64,000 bases of DNA from NCBI GenBank assembly GCA_903939765.1, contig CAJAIK010000098.1:1-64000 (forward strand), given 5' to 3'. The translations under genes were made by a program, and so were the position numbers. Each line of letters begins with the position of its first letter. Positions within the stretch are counted from its first letter, which is position 1. Positions 34,494-42,869 of the stretch are shown here, in pieces. A model generated the notes under the pieces. That model was not told where the DNA came from, did not search any database, and saw nothing but the letters and a program-made list of their open reading frames with translations. Origin of the DNA: an uncultured Chlorobiaceae bacterium (lineage in GTDB: Bacteria > Bacteroidota > Chlorobiia > Chlorobiales > Chlorobiaceae).

Positions 34494-37061
34494 ATGTCAC
34501 TCTTCAAAAGAAAAGACTCCCTTCCCATTCCTCCGCTGGATGCGGAAAAATATACCACGGTCTGTCAGTACTGCAGCGCCGGTTGCGGTTACAACGTCTT
34601 TGTCTGGCCTGAAAAAAGAAGCGGAACGGCAAAATCGAATGCATTTCAGGTCGATCTGTCGCAGCAGAGTCAATTACTGTCAGGGTTTTCGTACACCGAA
34701 ACCATGCATAACGTCATCACCCGCAAAAATGGCAACCGCTACAATCTTGCCATCATTCCAGCAAAAGAGTCACGCATCAACAAGGGCAATTACTCCATCA
34801 GGGGCGGCACCAATGCCCTGACAGCCTACACGCCAACCGGCCAGACCAAAGATCGCCTGAAAGATCCCCTGCTCAGAAAAGAGAACGGTTTTGTGGCCAT
34901 CTCCTGGGATGATGCCGTTGAAATCATAGCAACGGTGACCAAAAGCTCCATCGACAAGTACGGAGCCGACAGTATTGCCATGAAATTTTATGACCACGGA
35001 AGTTCGGGCCTTGGATTTGAAGATAACTGGGGTGCCGGCAAGCTCTTTTTAAGCGGCATACAGACACACTATCTCTCGATTCACAACCGTCCGGCATACA
35101 ATTCCGAAGTATGGGGATCAAGAGAGCGTGGCATGCATGAGCTCAACTACGATGTTGATGATGCTCGTCTGGCCGATACCATTGTGCTCTGGGGAGCAAA
35201 TGCCTACGAAGGCGCCACGGTTTTTTTCACCGAGCACATGATGCCGAACCTTCAGGGTGGCTCTGTTGAAGAGAAACAGAAGGAATTTGATGCTGGAGAG
35301 CCAGCCGAAGAGGGGCGCATCATCATTATTGACCCTCGCAAAAATGCCACGATAACGGTCAGCCAGGAAATTAACGCCGAGCGGGTGCTGCATCTTCGTC
35401 CAAACCTTGGCACAGACTGGATTCTGGCCAATGCCCTTGCAAGAATTGCGTGGGAAAACAAGTGGTACGACAATGACTATCTCCAGAAGCGCACCGACAT
35501 GGTGACTTTTGAAGCGTACAAGAGCAAATCTCTTCAGCTTGCAAAGTCGCTCGACGCCGTGCTTGCTGAGGCCGAAAAGATTACGGGAATTTCCAGAAAA
35601 GAGATGGAAGAGGCGGCCGGATGGATTGCAAAACCCAAAACAGGTGGTTTCAAACGCAGAACCCTCACCCTGTATGAAAAAGGCATCATCTGGAACATGA
35701 AGAACTATGACCAGGTTGCCGCCATAGCACAGCTCAATGTACTTACCAGCAATGTCGGACGGCCGGGTACCGGATGCGGACGGCTTGGCGGTCACCAGGA
35801 GGGATATGTCAGACCGGGCGCTCCAACACCTGGTTCCATCTATGCCGGCGGCCCTCCGAAAAATGTTGACAACTATATCACCGGCGGTGGAGGAAAGATC
35901 TATTGGGTAGGCGCAACAGACCCCTATCTCTCAACACCGAACAGCAAGTTCTTCAAAAAATCGGTGAAAAAACGGGCAACCAACCTGCTTGATTATCTGG
36001 ATAACGGCGGTATTCCTTCTGACCCCAAAGCTTATATCGCAAAAGTTCTTGAGGCATTTGAGAAAACTGACGGTCTCTTCATGATTGTCCAGGACATCTA
36101 CAGGACGCACACCTCCGAGGATGCCATGCTGATCCTTCCTGCCGCAGGATGGGGTGAAGCGGTTGACACCTCGATAAACTGTCACAGCCGTCTGTTGAGA
36201 ATTTATGACAAATTCCTCGATGCGCCTGGAGAGGCTCTGCCTGACTGGAAGATTCTGGCACTTGTTGGCAACAAACTCAAGGCACTCTATGAAGCCGAAG
36301 GCAACAAAGTGATGGCAGAGCGCTTCGGCGGTATGGAGTGGAAAACTGATGCCGAGGTCTTTGAGGCCGGGTCGCACGAATTCGGCGACAACAAGGCCGC
36401 AGAAATCGATGAGGCAAAACTTTCAGCGGAGTGCTTCAAAGGAGTTACCCATGAGATGCTGCGCAAACTTGGCAACGAGGGCATACAGACTCCGGTTCGG
36501 CAAGATCCAGCAAGCGGCAAGCTGATCGGGACCAAACGCCGGTACAAGTACAGCTTTGCATCAAAAGATGGCCTTTTTAAATGGTACGGCACCGATGCCT
36601 GGACAGGCTATCCGGCTGAAGTGGCAAAGTATGTCGACAATCCGACCTACCCATTCTGGTTTACCACAGGCCGATCCCAGCATGTGTGGCAGACCATGTA
36701 CAACGACAAGAGAATTCCTGAGAAGCTGTTGACGCTGCCACTCCCTTATCTGGAAATTCATCCGGATGATGCCGCCAGGCTCAATCTGAAAACCGGTGAA
36801 ATGGCTGAGGTCTTCAATGAGGAGGGTTCATGTCTGGCCCTTGTCTATGTCAATGATGCAACAAAACCGGGGCTGGTCTTTGGACTCATGTACCATGCGA
36901 AGGGGACAATGAATAACCTGACCTCTTCGTATACCGATCCAAAAACCACAATTCCGTGGTACAAGGGGACGAAGGTTGCCGTGAAAAAGTATACCGGCAA
37001 GCTTGATGATGCCATTAAAACAGTAAGTCTTCTGTCGAACAACGATTTCACCACCGGATAA
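34494..37061 (+). CDS. aioA: Arsenite oxidase large subunit (bis-MGD molybdenum enzyme)
   Basis: The 855-residue protein belongs to the DMSO reductase family. The N-terminal cluster motif is CQYCSAGC (Cys24, Cys27, Cys31). The fourth position is Ser101 (NYSIRGG), as in AioA, where a [3Fe-4S] cluster is bound; Arx and most relatives have a fourth Cys. Other AioA-like stretches are the IHNRPAYNSE motif, YEKGIIW and GTGCGRLGGHQEGY. It oxidises arsenite to arsenate in the periplasm, travelling with AioB because it has no signal of its own. Substrate is inferred from family. The length is near the usual 825-850. A terminator follows. Confidence 0.93.
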   Translation: MSLFKRKDSLPIPPLDAEKYTTVCQYCSAGCGYNVFVWPEKRSGTAKSNAFQVDLSQQSQLLSGFSYTETMHNVITRKNGNRYNLAIIPAKESRINKGNYSIRGGTNALTAYTPTGQTKDRLKDPLLRKENGFVAISWDDAVEIIATVTKSSIDKYGADSIAMKFYDHGSSGLGFEDNWGAGKLFLSGIQTHYLSIHNRPAYNSEVWGSRERGMHELNYDVDDARLADTIVLWGANAYEGATVFFTEHMMPNLQGGSVEEKQKEFDAGEPAEEGRIIIIDPRKNATITVSQEINAERVLHLRPNLGTDWILANALARIAWENKWYDNDYLQKRTDMVTFEAYKSKSLQLAKSLDAVLAEAEKITGISRKEMEEAAGWIAKPKTGGFKRRTLTLYEKGIIWNMKNYDQVAAIAQLNVLTSNVGRPGTGCGRLGGHQEGYVRPGAPTPGSIYAGGPPKNVDNYITGGGGKIYWVGATDPYLSTPNSKFFKKSVKKRATNLLDYLDNGGIPSDPKAYIAKVLEAFEKTDGLFMIVQDIYRTHTSEDAMLILPAAGWGEAVDTSINCHSRLLRIYDKFLDAPGEALPDWKILALVGNKLKALYEAEGNKVMAERFGGMEWKTDAEVFEAGSHEFGDNKAAEIDEAKLSAECFKGVTHEMLRKLGNEGIQTPVRQDPASGKLIGTKRRYKYSFASKDGLFKWYGTDAWTGYPAEVAKYVDNPTYPFWFTTGRSQHVWQTMYNDKRIPEKLLTLPLPYLEIHPDDAARLNLKTGEMAEVFNEEGSCLALVYVNDATKPGLVFGLMYHAKGTMNNLTSSYTDPKTTIPWYKGTKVAVKKYTGKLDDAIKTVSLLSNNDFTTG

Positions 37062-37085
37062 CGACTGGTGAGCTCTCTTGCTGTG

Positions 37086-37126
37086 AAAAAGGCGCTGGCT
37101 CATGAAAAAAGAGCGGCGCCTTTTTT
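37086..37126 (+). terminator. Intrinsic terminator after aioA
   Basis: The arms AAAAAGGCGC and GCGCCTTTTT (37086-37095 and 37116-37125) enclose a 20-base loop and end in a T run. It separates aioBA from moaA. Confidence 0.85.
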
Positions 37127-37163
37127 ATCTTGACGCGTCTTATTCCAAATTTTCCCCTTCAGC

Positions 37164-38159
37164 ATGAGCACTGCCTCACAGAGTTCCCTTGTCGATACGT
37201 TTCACCGGCCTGTAGACTATGTCCGCATTGCCGTCACTTCGCAGTGCAACCTCAGATGCTCCTACTGCATGAGTGAAGCACATGAAGAGCGGTCAACGAC
37301 GCTCTCACAGTTAAGCAAAGAGGAGATTATCACCACCATAAAAGTGCTGGCGAGCCTTGGCGTTACAAAGGTGCGTTTTACCGGTGGCGAACCCCTTCTG
37401 CGCAAGGATATTGCAGAGCTGGTGGGTGAGGCAAAAAAAAACAGCGCCATTAAAACCGCAGGCCTTACAACAAACGGCCTTCTGCTCGACCGTTTTCTTC
37501 CCGCCCTGATTGATGCTGGTCTCGACGCCATCAACTTCAGTATCGACACGCTTGACCGCCGGAAATATCACGCCATAACACGACGAGATGAGTTCATGCG
37601 GGTGCGGAAGAATCTCAACCGACTGCTCCGTACAGGGCACATTGCCACAAAACTCAACGTGGTGCTCATGCGGGATATCAACAGTGATGAAATAAGCCGC
37701 TTTGTTGAGCTCACCAGAGATCACAATGTGACGGTGCGATTTATGGAGCTGCAACCCTTTGACGACCATCAAATCTGGCGAACCGGCCGATTTCTCAGCG
37801 CCGATAAAATCCGGGAGTTGCTGAACGCTCACTACACTGATCTTCAGACCCTCACAGGCTCTGCAACCGAGTATTTCAGCTACACCTTGCCGGGGTACAA
37901 GGGCTCAATTGCCATCATACCCGCATTTACACGAAATTTTTGCAGTCAATGCAACAAGATTCGCATCACTTCGGACGGAAAAATAATCAGTTGCCTCTAT
38001 GACAAAGAGGGGTTGGAGCTGCTTCCGCTGCTTCGCAATAACGCCAGCGATCAGGTTCTTGCCGATCTCTTCAGAAAAGCGGTATCACTGAAACCCGAAG
38101 ACGGCAAACATTCCGCCAGAGATGCTGTCAGAACAAGCATGTCGGAGATTGGAGGCTAA
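37164..38159 (+). CDS. moaA: GTP 3',8-cyclase MoaA
   Basis: The 331-residue radical SAM enzyme has the N-terminal cluster motif CNLRCSYC, the FTGGEPLLR motif, a second cluster site near the C-terminus (FCSQCNKIRITSDG...SCLYD) and the essential C-terminal Gly-Gly (SEIGG). It makes the first molybdopterin intermediate from GTP with the MoaC domain encoded at 30.5 kb. Separation from the moaC fusion by aioBA is unusual and supports a purpose-built gene block. moaD and moaE are not in the window. Confidence 0.95.
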   Translation: MSTASQSSLVDTFHRPVDYVRIAVTSQCNLRCSYCMSEAHEERSTTLSQLSKEEIITTIKVLASLGVTKVRFTGGEPLLRKDIAELVGEAKKNSAIKTAGLTTNGLLLDRFLPALIDAGLDAINFSIDTLDRRKYHAITRRDEFMRVRKNLNRLLRTGHIATKLNVVLMRDINSDEISRFVELTRDHNVTVRFMELQPFDDHQIWRTGRFLSADKIRELLNAHYTDLQTLTGSATEYFSYTLPGYKGSIAIIPAFTRNFCSQCNKIRITSDGKIISCLYDKEGLELLPLLRNNASDQVLADLFRKAVSLKPEDGKHSARDAVRTSMSEIGG

Positions 38160-38164
38160 GAGAT

Positions 38165-38593
38165 TTATCTGACCGCCATACCCGGCACAATCGTCCCGCC
38201 CTGCACGACCCGGCAGAAAATCCCCTCTTTTGGCATGATACACTCACCTGTTGCCACTTTTATGGCACACCCCGAATTATGGCACTCCTTGCCTATCTGG
38301 GTAATCTCAAGGAGAACCGCATCGCCAACCCGAAGAGAGTCACCAACGATGAGGCCCGAAAGATTGACGCCCCTTGTCACAATATTTTCAGCGAACATAC
38401 CATGATCAAGCTCCGCCATTTTTGTGCGCATCCGGTCAATACTCTCGCCCGCAAGAATTGAGACCTGCCGATGCCAATCCCCTGCGTGAGCATCACCCTC
38501 TATTCCCCACTCAGGCCTCAGAACGATCTGGCTGACAACTTTTTTTACGGTTCCCTTTTCTGTACTGATACAGACTGCTTCTACCAAACCCAT
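38165..38593 (-). CDS. MOSC domain protein
   Basis: From the ATG at 38593 (AAGAAG upstream) the 142-residue protein is a single MOSC domain, the C-terminal domain of molybdenum cofactor sulfurases and of YiiM-type proteins. Visible features are GIEGDAHAGDWHRQVS, ENIVTRGV, VGDSLRVGDAVLLEITQIG and the conserved cysteine CHNSGC. The open frame extends to 38668 but the extra residues look unrelated. MOSC proteins bind or pass sulfur and handle Moco. Its 3' end is 5 bases from that of moaA, on the opposite strand. Confidence 0.88.
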   Translation of the reverse strand: MGLVEAVCISTEKGTVKKVVSQIVLRPEWGIEGDAHAGDWHRQVSILAGESIDRMRTKMAELDHGMFAENIVTRGVNLSGLIVGDSLRVGDAVLLEITQIGKECHNSGCAIKVATGECIMPKEGIFCRVVQGGTIVPGMAVR

Positions 38594-38816
38594 AACTTCT
38601 TGTGAGTTAAGTGTTAACCCTGTTCTGAGCATCAATGAACAGAAGCAAAAAGAAATGCTCTCTCCCATCCCGACCGGAGTGAACCCGCCGGAAATATAAG
38701 AGATGATTCCGCAAAATCAGTAACCGCTTTGTCATAACTTATGCAAGGTTGTTTTTGATCATCAATTTTTTTGTACCTTTCGAAGAAATATCTTTCTGAA
38801 AAGACACTACGACCTG

Positions 38817-39749
38817 TTGGATTTGAAACACCTTACTGGATTATGCCATGTCCCGGCCAGTGACATCACCGGCATACTCGACATGGCCACCGGATTTAAA
38901 AAGGAGTTGATTACCGCCAACCCCTCTTTTGAACCCTCTCTTCGGAACAAACGCATTGCGCTGGTTTTTTTTGAAAACTCAACCCGTACCCGATTTTCTT
39001 TTGAAATAGCCGCTCGCCATCTGGGCGCAGGAACACTGAACTTCAGTGCCTCATCAAGCAGCGTCAGCAAGGGGGAGAGCCTGAGCGATACGATCAAAAA
39101 CCTTGAGGCGATGCAGGTGGATGCCTTTGTTTTGCGCCATCCCTCATCAGGAGCAGCCGACCTCATTACAGGAATTACCTCGAAAAATGTCATCAATGCA
39201 GGAGACGGATCGCATGAGCACCCTACTCAGGCGCTGCTCGACATGTTTACGCTTCGCGACCATTTTGGAAAAATTGAAGGACTCAAGGTGATCATTATCG
39301 GTGACGTCCTGCACAGCAGGGTCGCCCGTTCAAATATTTACGGTCTCCTTGCTGCCGGTGCAGAGGTTGGCCTCTGCTGTCCGGTGACCCTCATGCCTCC
39401 CGATGCTGACCGGCTCGGCGTAGCCCTCTTTACCGATCTCGATTTGGCTATTGCCTGGGCTGATTCTGCAATCGTGCTTCGGCTCCAGCTTGAACGGGCT
39501 ACAGGAGGCTACCTGCCCTCTCTTGAAGAGTATTCTGTCCATTACGGCCTGACCGACGAACGGCTTGAACGGGTACAGAAACATCTGCTGGTGCTTCATC
39601 CAGGGCCGATTAACCGGGAAATCGAAATATCAAATAATGTTGCCGACCGCATACAGCCACCTGGCTATTCAAAAAGCATGTTGCTGGAACAGGTGACCAA
39701 CGGTGTCGCAGTCCGCATGGCGGTGCTGAAAACCCTGCTTGCCAAGTAA
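38817..39749 (+). CDS. pyrB: Aspartate carbamoyltransferase catalytic chain
   Basis: The 310-residue protein carries the carbamoyl phosphate motif FENSTRTRFSFE, the GSHEHPTQALLDM motif and LHPGPINREIE. It makes N-carbamoyl-aspartate, an early step of pyrimidine synthesis. No ATG occurs before the conserved start, so TTG 38817 is the likely initiation codon. No pyrI regulatory chain is seen nearby. Confidence 0.94.
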   Translation: MDLKHLTGLCHVPASDITGILDMATGFKKELITANPSFEPSLRNKRIALVFFENSTRTRFSFEIAARHLGAGTLNFSASSSSVSKGESLSDTIKNLEAMQVDAFVLRHPSSGAADLITGITSKNVINAGDGSHEHPTQALLDMFTLRDHFGKIEGLKVIIIGDVLHSRVARSNIYGLLAAGAEVGLCCPVTLMPPDADRLGVALFTDLDLAIAWADSAIVLRLQLERATGGYLPSLEEYSVHYGLTDERLERVQKHLLVLHPGPINREIEISNNVADRIQPPGYSKSMLLEQVTNGVAVRMAVLKTLLAK

Positions 39750-39764
39750 AACAACTCCATTACC

Positions 39765-40676
39765 ATGACTGTTCGCTCGCTAACCCATCAACTCTTCGCC
39801 ATGAAAAACAGATTCCACGTCAAAAAGGCGCTTTTCATTCTGACAGCGATGCTCTTGATCACCATGAGCAACGCCACGGCAGAACCGCTGCTGCACCCTA
39901 CCTTCAACACACTTTTCAAGCCACTCCTTGCCGACCCGACAGAGCCGAGAATTGCCGTCATGCCCTGGCTTGAAAAGAGCCATCTGCAACTCGATATCGG
40001 CAGCTCGGTCGATCTCTACCAGAGCGACAGCAAGAATTTTGCGGCAGGTGTTGATTTCGCCACCTGGTCTCTTTTAAACCGTGACGATAATTTCAAGTTC
40101 CCGGTTGACGCCATCGATTATCTCTTTGGTATCAACGCAAGCTGGAAACAACCAGTCAGCATCGGCGCGCTCCCTTTTGACGAGTTGAGCGGAAAAATCC
40201 GGCTCAGCCACATCTCGGCCCATTTTGAAGATGGTCACTATGATGCAGCAACCCACGACTGGATTCAGGATGACTGCCCGTTCAACATACCCTTTACCTA
40301 CAGCCGGGAGTTTGTAAACCTCGTTGTGGCGCTCAGCTCACCCCAGCACCGCCTCTATGCCGGATATCAGTACATATACCACACCATCCCTGACGGGATC
40401 AATCCACACTCATTCCAGGCTGGCGTTGAACTCTCCACGCCCTGCAACACCTACCTCGCCGCAGACTTCAAGCTGCTGCCGATCTGGCAGCCATCGCTTG
40501 ACGAGACGAGAGGATACCGCGGAACATGGAATCTGCAGGCCGGGATGCGTCTTAATGGGATAGGGCTTGACAACATCAGGGTTGCATGCAACTATTTTTC
40601 AGGGATGAGCCGCCACGGCATGTACTTCTACCGTCCCGAAAGCTATACAACCGTAGGAATAATTGTCGGACTCTGA
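39765..40676 (+). CDS. DUF1207-like exported (outer membrane) protein
   Basis: After a short N-terminal tail the protein has a signal peptide starting at the internal ATG 39801 (MKNRFHVKKALFILTAMLLITM). A conserved PLLADPTEPRIAV motif follows, typical of DUF1207 proteins. Alternating aromatic and polar residues and the final YTTVGIIVGL suggest a beta-barrel. The function is unknown. I keep the 39765 start as the longest, but 39801 is likelier biologically. It starts 15 bases after pyrB, so readthrough is possible, yet a functional link is not evident. Confidence 0.72.
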   Translation: MTVRSLTHQLFAMKNRFHVKKALFILTAMLLITMSNATAEPLLHPTFNTLFKPLLADPTEPRIAVMPWLEKSHLQLDIGSSVDLYQSDSKNFAAGVDFATWSLLNRDDNFKFPVDAIDYLFGINASWKQPVSIGALPFDELSGKIRLSHISAHFEDGHYDAATHDWIQDDCPFNIPFTYSREFVNLVVALSSPQHRLYAGYQYIYHTIPDGINPHSFQAGVELSTPCNTYLAADFKLLPIWQPSLDETRGYRGTWNLQAGMRLNGIGLDNIRVACNYFSGMSRHGMYFYRPESYTTVGIIVGL

Positions 40677-40782
40677 AAACAGCAGGAAAAAAGTGATCTC
40701 TGCGTATATCAACAACAATAAATAAGGTTTATGAATAAAACAGAGTTCACTGAGGGGATAAAAATATCGCACTTGTTCGTTT

Positions 40783-40800
40783 TGTAATATTTTTATTACA
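40783..40800 (+). promoter_or_regulatory. AT-rich perfect dyad TGTAATA-N4-TATTACA upstream of the porin gene
   Basis: Two 7-base arms flank TTTT within the 250-base gap before the porin, 127 bases upstream of its ATG. Its size and symmetry resemble a repressor or activator site. Downstream, a CA-rich tract (40888-40911) and a GGAG precede the start. The regulator is unknown. Confidence 0.4.
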
Positions 40801-40927
40801 TTTACCCATGTTAGTAAATACAATATTCAGGTTTCTGGTTCCGTTCCGCACCTTTTCAATAAGGCTATGGACCCTTTTTCTTGTTAACACGCACACAAAC
40901 ACACACACAACCTAACGGAGAACACTG

Positions 40928-41992
40928 ATGAAAAAAATGCTTTCGCTTGCTGCAATGCTTGCAGTACTCTCTTATGCCTCACCGGCATCGGCTGAGCTGA
41001 AAATCGGCGGAGACGCTTCTGTACGCCTGAGAAGCGAGTTCAACGATGGCGAAATAAATAATGTCCATGTCTCGGACAGCGAGGATCTCAAGTTCCAGTA
41101 CAGGATCCGCCTGAAAGCTTCGGCAGACCTTGGTGACGGCTACTTCTTCAAGACTTTGATACAGAATGAAGAGAATGCTGGAAGCTGGGCAACCGTTGCG
41201 AACGACTACACTGAAAAATATGGTCTTGAAGTTTCAAACTTCTACTTCGGCCGGGTAATGGAAAGCAGCCACTATCAGATCGGTCGTCTTCCGCTAAACA
41301 GCTTCAACAACCCGATTTTTGATTTGGCCCTTTACGCACCGCAGCCTCTTGATATACCGGTTTACACCTATAACTATGACCGTATCTTCGGCCTCAACTA
41401 CGGCACCAAGGTCGGCAACGGTGATCTCAACGCAACCCTTGTTGTTCTTGACAATAACAGCAACACGACAGTCGATAAAGGCCTCTTAAACGATGGCTAT
41501 GTACTCCATGTCGACTACAAAACCACTCTCGGCAATGTCACGGTTGAACCACAGGCGCTTATCGCTTTGACTGATCTGAGCGGTCCCGATTTCAGCAATA
41601 TATCGCCAAACACCTTCGGCGCAAATGCAGTTATTCCGGCAGGCAGCGCAAAGATCGGCCTGAGCGCATTCTACACCGTCTGTGATGACACCAATCCCGA
41701 CACAAATCTCCATGTCGACTACAACGGCTACCTCCTGAGGCTCAAGGGTGAATCCGGTCCGGTCATGGCCTGGATTGACTACAACAGAACCAGCGTTAAT
41801 TCACCAAAGGATGCAACTTATAACAACCTCTTTGTCTGGGCACAGTACAATGTCAAGGTGCATGAGTCAGCTCTTGGTACCTTCAGTGTAACTCCAACCA
41901 TTCGCTACCGTGCGTCAGGCCTGGATTGGTCTGGTATTAAATTTGACAACAGCCAGCTTCGCGCCGAGCTCTATGCAACCGTGACCTTCTAA
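40928..41992 (+). CDS. Outer membrane porin-like beta-barrel protein
   Basis: The 354-residue precursor has a clear signal peptide (KKMLSLAAMLAVLSYASPASA). The mature part begins KIGGDASVRLRSEF and shows repeated amphipathic strands. It ends in TVTF, with the C-terminal Phe recognised by the outer-membrane assembly machinery. This is typical of a porin of unknown substrate. It is a single gene followed by a strong terminator. The dyad at 40783-40800 may control it. Confidence 0.82.
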   Translation: MKKMLSLAAMLAVLSYASPASAELKIGGDASVRLRSEFNDGEINNVHVSDSEDLKFQYRIRLKASADLGDGYFFKTLIQNEENAGSWATVANDYTEKYGLEVSNFYFGRVMESSHYQIGRLPLNSFNNPIFDLALYAPQPLDIPVYTYNYDRIFGLNYGTKVGNGDLNATLVVLDNNSNTTVDKGLLNDGYVLHVDYKTTLGNVTVEPQALIALTDLSGPDFSNISPNTFGANAVIPAGSAKIGLSAFYTVCDDTNPDTNLHVDYNGYLLRLKGESGPVMAWIDYNRTSVNSPKDATYNNLFVWAQYNVKVHESALGTFSVTPTIRYRASGLDWSGIKFDNSQLRAELYATVTF

Positions 41993-42011
41993 GTCACTCT
42001 TTACCTGTCTT

Positions 42012-42044
42012 AAAAAAAGCCGCAGGCAACTGCGGCTTTTTTTT
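42012..42044 (+). terminator. Intrinsic terminator after the porin gene
   Basis: The arms AAAAAAAGCCGCAG and CTGCGGCTTTTTTT enclose the 4-base loop GCAA, followed by a further T. Confidence 0.92.
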
Positions 42045-42354
42045 AACTTGCGTTCCTGATTGCGTATTTTTGTTTTACAGGCTCCAATCCTGCTGATAAC
42101 AATTGATACATCACGAATTTTTCACGATATTAGTTTGAAAAATTCCTGACCGAGTACAAAAACAGACCGCTCTCTTTATTCTACAGCGGTGATGGTTGTT
42201 CCTTTTTCTTGTCGAAGTTCAGTTTTTCGTCTTGAATAGACGGCTTGCATGGGCAAGCACCATGAGTGTCTGACTGGAAGACCAGTTTTACTGTTCTTTT
42301 TTGCAATACGACATTAACTCTATTATTCCATAATTTAAACACAACAGCGGTACT
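42045..42354. other. Intergenic region before the universal stress protein gene
   Basis: The 310 bases contain two small hairpins (GCTTGC-ATGG-GCAAGC and ACTGG-AAGA-CCAGT) in the last 110 bases and AT-rich sequence before the start. No convincing small gene was found. The promoter of the usp-transporter group should lie here. Confidence 0.45.
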
Positions 42355-42792
42355 ATGATTACCATTAAAAAAATCATCTGCCCGGTTGATTTCTCTGGTT
42401 TGTCGCGCAAGGCGCTGCAATACGCCAACGAGTTTGCAAAGCTCTCCAACGGGAAAGTCTTTCTTGTTGGCGTTATCGAGAACGACCCAACCATCACCTA
42501 TTCTCGTGGTCTTGAAAAGGAGCGTGCGGAAGAAGAACAAAAACTTGTTGCGCTGATCGAAGAGGAGAAGATGGCGGGCATTGTGGCCGATTATGTCATC
42601 TACGAAGGATTTGCCGAAGAGTGCATTCTTGACTATGCAAAACGGCAGGAGGCCGACCTCATCATCATGGGCTCACACGGTCGCCGCGGCCTGAAACGGA
42701 TGATCCTCGGCAGCGTTGCAGAACATGTGATCCGCCGTTCTCCATGCCCGGTGCTTGTCGTCAAGGAGAACGAGCATGAGTTTATCAATTAA
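42355..42792 (+). CDS. Universal stress protein (UspA family)
   Basis: The 145-residue cytoplasmic protein has the N-terminal IICPVDFSGLSRKAL and the ATP-binding signature GSHGRRGLKRMILGSVAEHV, followed by RRSPCPVLVV. Members bind ATP and aid survival under stress; exact functions differ. It is followed after 77 bases by an MHS-type transporter, and the two may be cotranscribed. Confidence 0.93.
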   Translation: MITIKKIICPVDFSGLSRKALQYANEFAKLSNGKVFLVGVIENDPTITYSRGLEKERAEEEQKLVALIEEEKMAGIVADYVIYEGFAEECILDYAKRQEADLIIMGSHGRRGLKRMILGSVAEHVIRRSPCPVLVVKENEHEFIN

Positions 42793-42869
42793 GAGGGCGC
42801 TTCATACTTGAAGCAACGAAGAGGCAAGTTACCTGCATTTCATTTTTTTAACAATCAAAGAAAACTTTT

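Noticed and set aside
34494-37061. Arx-type arsenite oxidase instead of Aio
   Set aside because: The fourth cluster position is Ser101 and the partner is a Tat-exported Rieske protein, both features of Aio.
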